The notes beneath the pieces are model-generated. The model was not told the origin of the DNA. It searched no databases and saw only the letters and a program-made list of their open reading frames with translations. From Micropruina sp. (lineage in GTDB: Bacteria; Actinomycetota; Actinomycetes; Propionibacteriales; Propionibacteriaceae), in assembly GCA_016711205.1 (NCBI GenBank), contig JADJTM010000003.1, positions 434,001-498,000 on the forward strand: 64,000 nucleotides of DNA, written 5' to 3'. Below are positions 55,330 through 63,151 of the stretch, piece by piece (position 1 is the stretch's first letter; every line of letters starts with the position of its first letter). A program made the position numbers and the translations under genes.

Positions 55330-55442
55330 GAGGGGGAGAATTGCGTAGTGCGTCGGTGGTATCTGGCGGCCGTGCGCGGGCACCTCGACCGTCCGTAATG
55401 CGTCACCTGACGTGGGCTCGCCTCCTGGTGGCGCGACTCCGG

Positions 55443-56012
55443 CTAGAGCAGTTGCACGCCCGCAGCGGCGGCATCGTCCGGGGTGTCGAGGTCGACGCTC
55501 AGACCGGGGCCTGGAACGTGATGCAGAGCGAGTGTGGCCATCGTCGCCTTGACGGAGCGGTTGCGGGCCTCCTGGCCGGTCGTGGCTGCTTCCACTGCGT
55601 CGCGCCGGTAGCGGGCGGCGAGGTACTGCGGGTAGCCGGCCTCGTCCACCAGGCACACGCCGTCGGGGCCGAGCGGAGCGGCGTCCAGCGTGGCCACCAC
55701 CTCGGCCGGGGTGGCGAGGTCGCAGGCCAGCAGCAGCACCTCGTCGTCCGGCTGCGCGGGAGGCAGGGCCGCGAGGCCGGCAGCGATGCCGGCGACCGGT
55801 CCACCGAAAGGCGGGTCCTCGTAGGTGCGCAGCACCCGATCATCGCGCACGTCGTCGGGCAGTTCGGGGGTGACCGCGATCACCGCCGCGCGACCGGTGC
55901 AGGCGTCGACCGCGCGGCCCAGCATCGACCGGCCCTCGAGCAGCAGGGCCCGCTTGTGCCTGCCCATGCGGGAGGATCGGCCGCCGCCCAGAATGATCGC
56001 GAAGCGTCGCAC
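55443..56012 (-). CDS. mobA: Molybdenum cofactor guanylyltransferase MobA-like
   Basis: 189 aa, nucleotidyltransferase fold. The GTP-binding N-terminus ILGGGRSSRMGRHKR is near residue 7, then PPFGGPVAGIAAGL and LLACDLATP. It joins GMP to molybdopterin to form the guanine dinucleotide cofactor; related NTP-transferases cannot be fully excluded. It starts at GTG 56010-56012 with TAGGCT 6 nt upstream (leaderless pattern) and lies upstream of the giant operon on the same strand with a 170-bp gap. Confidence 0.86.
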   Translation of the reverse strand: MRRFAIILGGGRSSRMGRHKRALLLEGRSMLGRAVDACTGRAAVIAVTPELPDDVRDDRVLRTYEDPPFGGPVAGIAAGLAALPPAQPDDEVLLLACDLATPAEVVATLDAAPLGPDGVCLVDEAGYPQYLAARYRRDAVEAATTGQEARNRSVKATMATLALHHVPGPGLSVDLDTPDDAAAAGVQLL

Positions 56013-56195
56013 CGCCCTAGCCTACGGCGGTCCGGGACGACCTCACCGGTACGGCCTCACCGCGCGCTCAGCGCCTGGGGGTGGCGCCGCGGGTTTCTGA
56101 AATCCTGACACTCGTCGGCATCTCGCCAACGGCATCAAGGCGAGGGGTCCGCAACTCCTACGGGTGATTTCGGAACGCCCCGCAGCGACATCGGG

Positions 56196-56714
56196 TCAGG
56201 GGCAGTTCGACCACTCGGCGGTGCCGTCGCTGAACACCTGCCGCTTCCAGATCGGCAGCCGCTGCTTGATTCGATCGACCAGGTCGGAGCAGGCGCTGAA
56301 GGCCTGGCTGCGATGCGACGCCGACACCGCCGCCACCAGGGCCAGATCGCCGACGACCAGGGTGCCGACCCGGTGTTCGACCGCGATCGCGTGCACGCCT
56401 TCGCGGGTCACGAACTCGTGCGCCACCTCGGCGATGACGGCCTCGGCGCTGGGGTGGCCGACGTACTCGATGCTTTCGACCGCACGGCCGGAGTCATGGT
56501 TGCGTACCACCCCGGTGAAGGTGACGATCGCGCCGGCCCGGTCGTCGTCGACGAGGGCCGTTAGGCCGGCCTGGTTCAGGGGCTCGTCGCGAACGCCGGC
56601 AACGACCTCCGTGGCGGGGGAGCTGCTCACCCAGCGCAGTCTAGGGGCAGGTTCGTGCCGGTCGGCCTCGGTGCGCAACGGCAGCGCCACGGGCTCGTTC
56701 GTTGAGGTGGGCAT
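56196..56714 (-). CDS. moaE: Molybdopterin synthase catalytic subunit MoaE
   Basis: Inserts sulfur from MoaD into precursor Z. The 172-aa product has an extra N-terminal 35 residues, then GAIVTFTGVVRNHDSGR near residue 85, AIAVEHRVGTLVVGD, ASHRSQAF, and the active-site Lys region LPIWKRQVFSDG near the C-terminus. The family is usually about 140-150 aa, so a later start is possible. It is divergent from the SanA-like gene. Confidence 0.92.
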   Translation of the reverse strand: MPTSTNEPVALPLRTEADRHEPAPRLRWVSSSPATEVVAGVRDEPLNQAGLTALVDDDRAGAIVTFTGVVRNHDSGRAVESIEYVGHPSAEAVIAEVAHEFVTREGVHAIAVEHRVGTLVVGDLALVAAVSASHRSQAFSACSDLVDRIKQRLPIWKRQVFSDGTAEWSNCP

Positions 56715-56800
56715 GGCTGCCGTCGTCGCTCAGGGATCCATCATCGGCTTCGCCCGCGCGGCTACGTCCGAACCGGTGGGGCGATGCCTACCATCGGCTC

Positions 56801-57475
56801 ATGGCGCGACGACGCGGATGGGTGGTCGGCCGGATCTTCCTCCGGCTCGCGGTGGTCGGCGCCCTGCTCGGTACCGCGGTCGTGGTGGGGCCCGCCTGGT
56901 ACGTGAAGGCGGTCAGCGACGATCGCATGCTGAGCGTGGACGACGTGCCGGCCCAGCCGGTGGCCCTGGTGTTGGGGGCCGAGGTGTATGCGGACGGGCA
57001 ACCGTCCCGCTACCTGCGCGCCCGGCTCGACGTGGCCTACGAGCTGTTCATCGCCGAGAAGGTGAAGGTGATCCTGGTCTCCGGCGACAGTGCCAGCCGG
57101 CACTACAACGAGACCGACGGCATGCGTGACTACCTGATCCAACGCGGCATTCCGGCCAAAAAGGTGGTGGGCGACTACGCGGGCTTCGACACCTACGACT
57201 CCTGCGTGCGGGCCAGGCAGATCTTCGGGGTGTCCAAGGCGATCGTGGTCAGCCAGACGTTCCACCTGCCGCGGGCGCTGGCCATCTGTCGGGCGATCGG
57301 CATCGAGGCGTGGGGCGTCGGCGACGAAACGGTGAAGACGAACAGCGAGCAGTGGTCCTACGGCGCGCTCCGTGAGCTGGGTGCCAACCTCAAAATGGTC
57401 TGGGACGTACTCAGCCAGCGCCAGCCGACGCTGGGCCCGCGCGAACGTAGCGTGGACGAAGCCCTGCGCGGCTGA
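56801..57475 (+). CDS. SanA/YdcF-type DUF218 membrane protein
   Basis: 224 aa. One N-terminal membrane segment (LRLAVVGALLGTAVVVGPAWYV), then a DUF218 domain with ALVLGAEV, VILVSGDSAS, KVVGDYAGFDTYDSCVRA and VVSQTFHLPRAL. Relatives (SanA, ElyC) influence envelope integrity and vancomycin tolerance in other bacteria. TACCAT lies 6 nt before the ATG (leaderless pattern). The gene is ended by a very long hairpin. Confidence 0.88.
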   Translation: MARRRGWVVGRIFLRLAVVGALLGTAVVVGPAWYVKAVSDDRMLSVDDVPAQPVALVLGAEVYADGQPSRYLRARLDVAYELFIAEKVKVILVSGDSASRHYNETDGMRDYLIQRGIPAKKVVGDYAGFDTYDSCVRARQIFGVSKAIVVSQTFHLPRALAICRAIGIEAWGVGDETVKTNSEQWSYGALRELGANLKMVWDVLSQRQPTLGPRERSVDEALRG

Positions 57476-57476
57476 T

Positions 57477-57554
57477 CGGAAATCGGGGACGGTTCCTACT
57501 TCCTGCTCACTGACACGTCAGTGAGCAGGAACTAGGAACCGTCCCCGATTTCCG
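57477..57554. terminator. 38-bp near-perfect hairpin made of two inverted GGAACCGTCCCC repeats
   Basis: 57477-57514 and 57517-57554 are complementary over 38 bp with a single mismatch and a 2-nt gap between the arms. Each arm holds one core (57484-57495 and 57535-57546). It starts 1 bp after the sanA-like stop and ends 1 bp before the stop codon of the convergent aldo/keto reductase gene, so it can serve as a bidirectional terminator. Confidence 0.88.
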
Positions 57555-57555
57555 C

Positions 57556-58377
57556 TCAGTGCCGGTTGAAGCGCTCCGGGTCGGGACCCACCCGGCGTCC
57601 ACTGGCCATGCCGTTCAGAGCGAGCATCGCGGCATCGTCCAACTCGAAGTCGAAGATGTCGATGTTCTCGGCCAACCGCTCGCGCGACGACGCCTTCGGA
57701 AACACGATCAACCCGCGTTGAATGTGCCAGCGAAGAATCACCTGCGCCGGTGTCCGGGCCAGGGCGGTGGCGATCTGGACGACCTCAGCCGCGTCCAGAT
57801 CGGCGCTGCGGCCCAGCGGCGACCACGCTTCGACCGCGATGCCCAGGTCGTTGCTGAACCGGACGAGCTCGAACTGCGGCAGGGTGGGATGCACCTCGAT
57901 CTGGTTGACGGCGGGCACGACGGAGCCCTCGGCGATCACCCGCGCCAGATGCTCCTGGTGAAAGTTCGACACCCCGATCGACCGGGTGAGGCCCTCGGCT
58001 TGCAGCTGCTCCAAGGACTGCCACGCCCCCACGTAGGTGTCATACCTCGGCGTCGGCCAGTGGATCAGGTACAGGTCCACGTGGTCGAGGCCGAGTTTGT
58101 CGAGCGATTCGTGCAGGGCGGCGGGGGCATCGGTCTGCCGGTTGTTCCAGAGCTTGGTGGTGACGAACAGCTCCTCGCGCGGGATGCCCGATTCGGTGAT
58201 CGCCCGGCCGACCCCCTCCTCGTTGCCGTAGATGGCAGCGGTGTCGATGTGCCGGTAGCCCAACTCGAGCGCGGTGCGCACCAGCTGCCTGGTCTCGGGC
58301 GGCGGCATGAGAAACACGCCGAGGCCGAACTGCGGAATGGTGTGCTGATCGTTCAAGGTGATGGTCGGAATGGTCAC
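57556..58377 (-). CDS. Aldo/keto reductase
   Basis: 273 aa, NADPH-dependent carbonyl reductase of the AKR5-like bacterial group. YRHIDTAAIYGNEEGVG carries catalytic Asp and Tyr (about residues 40-50), FVTTKLWNN the Lys and LYLIHWPTP the His. SIGVSNFHQEHL and IVFPKASSRERLAENIDIF complete the cofactor-binding pattern. Substrate unknown (2,5-diketogluconate reductase-like). The GTG at 58375-58377 follows GAGGAG by five bases. Confidence 0.92.
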   Translation of the reverse strand: MTIPTITLNDQHTIPQFGLGVFLMPPPETRQLVRTALELGYRHIDTAAIYGNEEGVGRAITESGIPREELFVTTKLWNNRQTDAPAALHESLDKLGLDHVDLYLIHWPTPRYDTYVGAWQSLEQLQAEGLTRSIGVSNFHQEHLARVIAEGSVVPAVNQIEVHPTLPQFELVRFSNDLGIAVEAWSPLGRSADLDAAEVVQIATALARTPAQVILRWHIQRGLIVFPKASSRERLAENIDIFDFELDDAAMLALNGMASGRRVGPDPERFNRH

Positions 58378-58453
58378 GATGCTCCTCGATCGGTTCGTCT
58401 GTCGGGTCGAGCCTAGGGCGTGTCGAATAGCTCGGCACACGCTGCGTGCTCGG

Positions 58454-59260
58454 TCAGCCGAAAGCAGCGACGCCGGCTGCGGCGAGGCCCGCGGCCAGCC
58501 AGGCCAGAGCGACCAGCGCGCGCCAGCGCTGCGGCCGGGTGAGCAGCTTCTGGGCCGCCATCACCACGGCGAGCGCCACAACCGCCCACCAGGGGTGGCC
58601 GGCCAGCATCAGCACGGCCATCGCCGGGCCTGAGATGACCATGCAGCCGAGGGCGTGTCGCATGCCGTACTCGACCGCGGACGCGTCCGCAGCGGGCCCG
58701 GCGTAGCGAACCGGCCAGGTGCGGCAGCACCGCAGCAGTGCCCGGCGCTTGACCGGGGTCATCTCCCAGGCGCCGGCGGCCAGCGCTGAGACGGCCAGAA
58801 CGCTCGCGGAGGCGGGCAGCGGCACCGCGGCCAGCAGCAGGCCGGGCACCAGCCAGCTGGTCAGGTAGCCCAGCACGAACAGCAGGATCGAGCGCTGCAC
58901 CCGGCCGGCCCGGGTGCCGAAACCCACGTAGCGCACGTGCGGCACCGTGGTGGGCAGCATCATGGACGGCACCATCACCACCCAGGTGAGCAGGTGATCC
59001 TGGTACGCCATCGGATGCTCGGACGCGGCTCCGTGATGATGACCCTCAGGCACTCCGACCGGGCCGGCCAACAGCCAGGCGAACCAGCACCAGCTCGCCG
59101 CCGCGATCAGTAGCGTCAGCCACTCCGGGTGATCGCGTGCCCACTGCCGAAGGGGCAGCGCGCCACCGGCCGGTATTCGATCGGTGGACGGCCCCCCGCC
59201 CCGGCCGGGCCTGCGGGTAGCGACGCCTGCGGGACGCTCGTCGCCGAGCCGGGTGGTCAC
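58454..59260 (-). CDS. DUF2182 membrane protein coupled to tyrosinase
   Basis: 268 aa with about seven membrane segments. A His-rich outer loop (PEGHHHGAASEHP) follows the first segment, then the DUF2182 hallmark WVVMVPSMMLPTTVPHVRYV and MTPVKRRALLRCC. The family is described as a predicted metal-binding membrane protein. Its GTG (59258-59260) overlaps the tyrosinase stop (GTGA), so both are made together. Copper supply or membrane anchoring of tyrosinase is a reasonable but untested idea. Confidence 0.8.
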   Translation of the reverse strand: MTTRLGDERPAGVATRRPGRGGGPSTDRIPAGGALPLRQWARDHPEWLTLLIAAASWCWFAWLLAGPVGVPEGHHHGAASEHPMAYQDHLLTWVVMVPSMMLPTTVPHVRYVGFGTRAGRVQRSILLFVLGYLTSWLVPGLLLAAVPLPASASVLAVSALAAGAWEMTPVKRRALLRCCRTWPVRYAGPAADASAVEYGMRHALGCMVISGPAMAVLMLAGHPWWAVVALAVVMAAQKLLTRPQRWRALVALAWLAAGLAAAGVAAFG

Positions 59261-60993
59261 TGGATCAGCAGTGCGATCGTGCCGATCACGACGTCCGGGT
59301 CGGGCTCGGCGTCTTCGGGCACCGCGTTCACCGGGGCGAGGGTGGCGCGGAACCGGTCGGGATCCCAGCGGCCCTCGGCGTCCAGCCGGTTCACCAGCTC
59401 GGTGATGTCGAACTGGTAGCTGAGCTCGTGCTCGGCGTCGGTTCGCCGCGATTCGCGCAGGCCGAACAGTGGCAGGGTGCCGATCAGCACCGGCTCGCCC
59501 GAGGTCGGCTGCAGGTACACGCCCCATTCGGCGTTGGGCAGGTCGTCCGCGCTGATGTGCTCGACCGAGACCAGGAACCGTTCGTTGCCGCGGGTCTGCG
59601 GTGTGTCGGTGGCGAACTCGACCGTGGCGGCGTCCCCCTGCAAGCGAACGGGTTCGTCGGCGGCACCCACCCGCCGCGGCGGACGGCGCCGTTCGCGTGG
59701 TGGCTGCGGGCCGCGGTTCGGGTCGTCCATCGGTCCTCCTGCGCCGGCCGAGGCGGGAATCGAGGTGTCGGCGTAGCTGTAACCCAGGTTGGCCAGGTTG
59801 AGCACGCTGCCGCAGGACGGCTGGATGCGCTGCCCGGAGGCGTCCAGAAAGTCGAAGGTGCGGTCGATGAACCGGCTGCCGGACGGATCGAGCCCCAGCC
59901 CGGTGCTGCCGCGCCAGACCTCCCACAGCCGGTCGAGGTTGGCGTGGTGCAGCCAGAAGATCGGGTCGCCGGCGGCCTGGTTGAAGTCGCTCATCTTGCC
60001 GAATCGGCCCCCGACGAAGACGTGGACGGAGCCGTGCGGCGTGATTTCGAGGGGTCCGGGAACGGCGTTCGGTGCGCTGGCGTGATTGAACCCGGTCTCG
60101 GTGCCGGCGAAGGCCGGGTCGAACGGGTTGGAGTACGGCGTGCTGAGGAACCAGCCCTGCGCCGTGGTCTGTTCGGGAACCAGGCGCGCGAGCCGGGGTG
60201 CGGGCTCGCCGCGGAACTGCACTGGGGAGTTGATGCCCAGGTCGCGGGCCGGCTCGAACAACGGGTTCGGCGCGCCGTCCAGCGCCGGCTCGCGGAACGC
60301 GGGCGGCAGTTCGCGGGTGTCGTCGCGGTCGTAGTCCCAGTAGGGCAGGGCCCAGGTGGCCTTGGTGTCGTCGTCCACGTCGGGGGATTCGACGATGATC
60401 GCCCGGCAGATCGCCTCGAACGCGTGCAGGTACATGCGGTGCCACGGCAGGAAGTACCAGCAGAAGTGCTGGCACTGGTTGCGCAGGCCGTCCCCGGGGT
60501 CGGGGTTCATGCCGTGCACCTGGGTGTGGTGGGCCCAGGTGCGGTGCGGCGGACCGGCGTCCCGCTTCAACTCGCGCACGGCCACCGCGTAGGCGGCGAG
60601 GATCGGGTGCACCGGGGCGCCGGGTGGCTGCAGCTGGTAGACGTCCTGCCGTACGAAGCCCTGTTCCTGGGGTGGTTCCGGTGGCGGTTCGGCCGCCTTG
60701 GCGATCTCGTCCAGCCGCCGGACGGTCCGCGGCCCGACATCGTCGAACAGCTGGTCCGGTGGCACCTGCAGTTCCAGCGTCTTGAACTGGACGACCGCCG
60801 CGGCCGTTTCCGATCCGTAGGTGCCGTCCGCACCATGAAAGGGGAGGATGGCGGGATTCCAGAGCAGCAGCGCCTGCTGCACCTTGCCGACGGCGGGGTC
60901 GGTGTCATTGAGGAAGCGGGAAATGCGTTCGGGCCCGTCCGCGGCAATGCGCTCGAGCAGGTCGTCGCCGGCGAACAGTTCCGAGGTGAGCAT
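59257..60993 (-). CDS. Tyrosinase-family copper oxidase with peptidoglycan-binding-like N-terminus
   Basis: 578 aa. A peptidoglycan-binding-1-like domain (VGKVQQALLLWNP ... TYGSETAAAVVQFK) covers residues 35-85. The type-3 copper domain follows: CuA His in AHHTQVHG (about 154) and FLPWHRMYLHAFE (about 183), CuB His in PHGSVHVFVGG (about 321) and FWLHHANLDRLW (about 348). The C-terminal part (NERFLVSVEHISADDLPNAE) resembles a polyphenol-oxidase tail domain. It oxidises phenols to quinones; the natural substrate is unknown. No signal peptide is visible. GGAGG precedes the ATG at 60993. Confidence 0.9.
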   Translation of the reverse strand: MLTSELFAGDDLLERIAADGPERISRFLNDTDPAVGKVQQALLLWNPAILPFHGADGTYGSETAAAVVQFKTLELQVPPDQLFDDVGPRTVRRLDEIAKAAEPPPEPPQEQGFVRQDVYQLQPPGAPVHPILAAYAVAVRELKRDAGPPHRTWAHHTQVHGMNPDPGDGLRNQCQHFCWYFLPWHRMYLHAFEAICRAIIVESPDVDDDTKATWALPYWDYDRDDTRELPPAFREPALDGAPNPLFEPARDLGINSPVQFRGEPAPRLARLVPEQTTAQGWFLSTPYSNPFDPAFAGTETGFNHASAPNAVPGPLEITPHGSVHVFVGGRFGKMSDFNQAAGDPIFWLHHANLDRLWEVWRGSTGLGLDPSGSRFIDRTFDFLDASGQRIQPSCGSVLNLANLGYSYADTSIPASAGAGGPMDDPNRGPQPPRERRRPPRRVGAADEPVRLQGDAATVEFATDTPQTRGNERFLVSVEHISADDLPNAEWGVYLQPTSGEPVLIGTLPLFGLRESRRTDAEHELSYQFDITELVNRLDAEGRWDPDRFRATLAPVNAVPEDAEPDPDVVIGTIALLIQ

Positions 60994-61073
60994 GGATCCT
61001 CCAGATCAGGTACCGATCCTGTCAACGCCGGACGCTGCTGCGGCAGGGGGTACTTCTGCCACCCGGGGCTTTT

Positions 61074-61100
61074 GGGGGGGGGGTGCGGGCGATGGGGGGG
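61074..61100. repeat. Poly-G tracts upstream of tyrosinase
   Basis: A run of ten G (61074-61083) and one of seven G (61094-61100) lie 80-107 bp upstream of the tyrosinase start. Such tracts slip during replication and also cause read errors. Confidence 0.75.
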
Positions 61101-61208
61101 TCGTGGGCAGGGGGTCGGGTCGATCTCTGGTGCCCTTTTGGTCATTGCGGCGTCCGCCGGGATGGCGGTGGTGCCGGTTGGGCGGGCGGTGTTGCGTGTG
61201 GCCGGACG

Positions 61209-61275
61209 GAGATCCCGGCGTCCGCCGGGATGACGTTGGTGCCGTTTCGTCATCCCGGCGAAGGCCGGGATCTCG
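61209..61275. repeat. Two ATCCCGGCG-GCCGGGAT hairpins before argS
   Basis: Hairpins at 61211-61235 (ATCCCGGCGTCCGCCGGGAT) and 61251-61273 (CATCCCGGCGAAGGCCGGGAT) lie head to head between the divergent tyrosinase and argS genes. They belong to the family at 18 kb and 38.5 kb. The rest of 60994-61300 holds only G/C-rich tracts. Confidence 0.8.
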
Positions 61276-61300
61276 ATAGCGGCGTGGGAAGATACCGATC

Positions 61301-62935
61301 GTGCTCTCTCTGCCCGTGCTGCTGACCGAACGCTTCCAAGCCGTCACCGGGGTGGACCCCGAACTGCGTCCGGCCACCAAGCCCCAGTTCGGGCATTTCC
61401 AGTCCAGCGTGGCGCTGCGGCTGGCGAAGGCCGAGGGCAGGCCGCCCCGCGAGATCGCGCAACGCATCGTCGACCGGGTCGACGTCGCCGACCTCTGTGA
61501 GCCGCTCGAGATCGCGGGCCCCGGGTTCATCAACATCCGGTTGCGGTCCGCCACCCTGGCCGGCGTGGTCACCGGCATTCTGCAGCGCCCGGACGACGTG
61601 ATCGGGCAGGCCGCCGAGCCCACCCGGGTGGTGATCGACTACTCGGCACCCAACGTGGCCAAGCCGATGCACGTGGGCAACCTGCGCTCCACCATCATCG
61701 GCGACTGCTTCGCCCGGGTGCTGCGCGCTCAGGGCCACACCGTGATCGCCCAGAACCACATCGGCGACTGGGGCACCCAGTTCGGCATGCTGGTCGAGCA
61801 GATCCTGTTCGAGGGCATCGACGCCGACGCGCTCGATCTGGACGCCTCCGTCGCGCTCTACCGGCGGGCTCAGGAGCACTTTCGCGACGACGACGACTTC
61901 GCCGACGCCGCCCGCCGCCGGGTGGTCACCCTGCAGGGCGGTGATGAGCAGACCCGGGCGATCTGGCACTCCCTGATCGAGGTCTCAAAGGCCGGGTTCA
62001 ACCGTGCGTATGCCCGGCTCGGCGTGCTGCTCACCGATGACGACCTGGCCGGCGAGTCGATCTACAACGACCTGCTGGCCGCCGTGGCCGACGACCTGCA
62101 GTCGTCCGGCATCGCGGTGGTGGACGACGGCGCCCTGGTGGTGTTCGTGCCCGGGGACGAGGCGCCGCTGATCGTCCGCAAGTCCGACGGTGGGTTCGGC
62201 TACGCCGCGACCGACCTGGCCGCCGTCCGGTACCGGTTCGACGAACTGCACGCCCAGCGGCTGATCTACGTGGTCGGCTCGCCGCAGGCGCACCATTTCG
62301 CCCAAGTGTTCACGGTGGCGCGGATGGCCGGCTGGGTGCCCGACGACGGGGTGCTCGAACACGTCGGCTTCGGTTCGGTGCTCGGCCCGGACGGCAAGAT
62401 GTTCAAGACCCGCGACGGCAAGACCGTCACCCTCGACACCCTGCTCGACCTGGCCGAGGAGGTGGCCGCTCCCGCCATCGCGATGGCGGCGGTCAAGTAC
62501 GCCGACCTGTCCACGTCGCTGCACAAGGACTACGTGTTCGACGCCGAGCGGATGACCGCGACCACCGGCAACACCGGCCCGTACCTGCAGTACGCGCACG
62601 CGCGGGTGTGCGGCATTCTGCGCAAGGCCGAGGCCGAAGGCTGGCGTGCGGACGCCGTCACCGTGCTGGACGAACCTGCCGAGCAGGCCTTGGCGCTGCA
62701 ACTGTCCCGGTTCGGTGAGGTGGTCGCGGAGGTATCCGAGACGCTGCAGCCGCACAAGCTGTGCACCTACCTGTACGACACCGCCACCGCCTTGAGCACG
62801 TTCTACGAGCAGTGCCCGGTGCTGAAGAGCGAGGGTGAGGTGCGGACGTCCCGGCTCGCGCTCTGCGCCGCCACCCGCACGGTCCTCGCCAAGGGGCTCT
62901 ACCTGCTGGGGATCGTGGCGCCCGATCGCATGTGA
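61301..62935 (+). CDS. argS: Arginyl-tRNA synthetase
   Basis: Charges tRNA-Arg. The 544-aa class I synthetase has the N-terminal additional domain (GHFQSSVALRLAKAEGRPP), the HIGH-type motif PNVAKPMHVGNLRS near residue 122 and LGPDGKMFKTRDGKTV in place of KMSKS, as is usual for ArgRS. The C-terminal anticodon-binding domain reaches LLGIVAPDRM. GTG start at 61301 without a clear SD. Confidence 0.95.
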   Translation: MLSLPVLLTERFQAVTGVDPELRPATKPQFGHFQSSVALRLAKAEGRPPREIAQRIVDRVDVADLCEPLEIAGPGFINIRLRSATLAGVVTGILQRPDDVIGQAAEPTRVVIDYSAPNVAKPMHVGNLRSTIIGDCFARVLRAQGHTVIAQNHIGDWGTQFGMLVEQILFEGIDADALDLDASVALYRRAQEHFRDDDDFADAARRRVVTLQGGDEQTRAIWHSLIEVSKAGFNRAYARLGVLLTDDDLAGESIYNDLLAAVADDLQSSGIAVVDDGALVVFVPGDEAPLIVRKSDGGFGYAATDLAAVRYRFDELHAQRLIYVVGSPQAHHFAQVFTVARMAGWVPDDGVLEHVGFGSVLGPDGKMFKTRDGKTVTLDTLLDLAEEVAAPAIAMAAVKYADLSTSLHKDYVFDAERMTATTGNTGPYLQYAHARVCGILRKAEAEGWRADAVTVLDEPAEQALALQLSRFGEVVAEVSETLQPHKLCTYLYDTATALSTFYEQCPVLKSEGEVRTSRLALCAATRTVLAKGLYLLGIVAPDRM

Positions 62936-62984
62936 GGACTGTCTCTCATCTCGCCCGGGTGCTCTCGTCCATGGTTGTTCCCCG

Positions 62985-63140
62985 GCGCTCGGGGAGCCGC
63001 TGATCGGCACCGAGGTGGGCTACACGCTGCGGGTGACCAACGAGGGCTGGACGTGCACTCCGTCGGCCAGCCGGTCACCTGCCAGTACCCGGCCCCGATG
63101 CCGGCCGGTCAGATCATCGCCCCGGCTGCATGGGTCGCCG
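62985..63140 (+). pseudogene. Possible remnant of a DUF11-like surface repeat
   Basis: Plus-strand reading gives LIGTEVGYTLRVTNEGW followed, after a frame change, by VTCQYPAPMPAGQ, which resembles the start and middle of the DUF11-type domains of secreted proteins. No start, no full domain and no neighbours support a working gene. This occupies most of the 62936-63151 gap. Confidence 0.3.
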
Positions 63141-63151
63141 AGTGGATCCGG

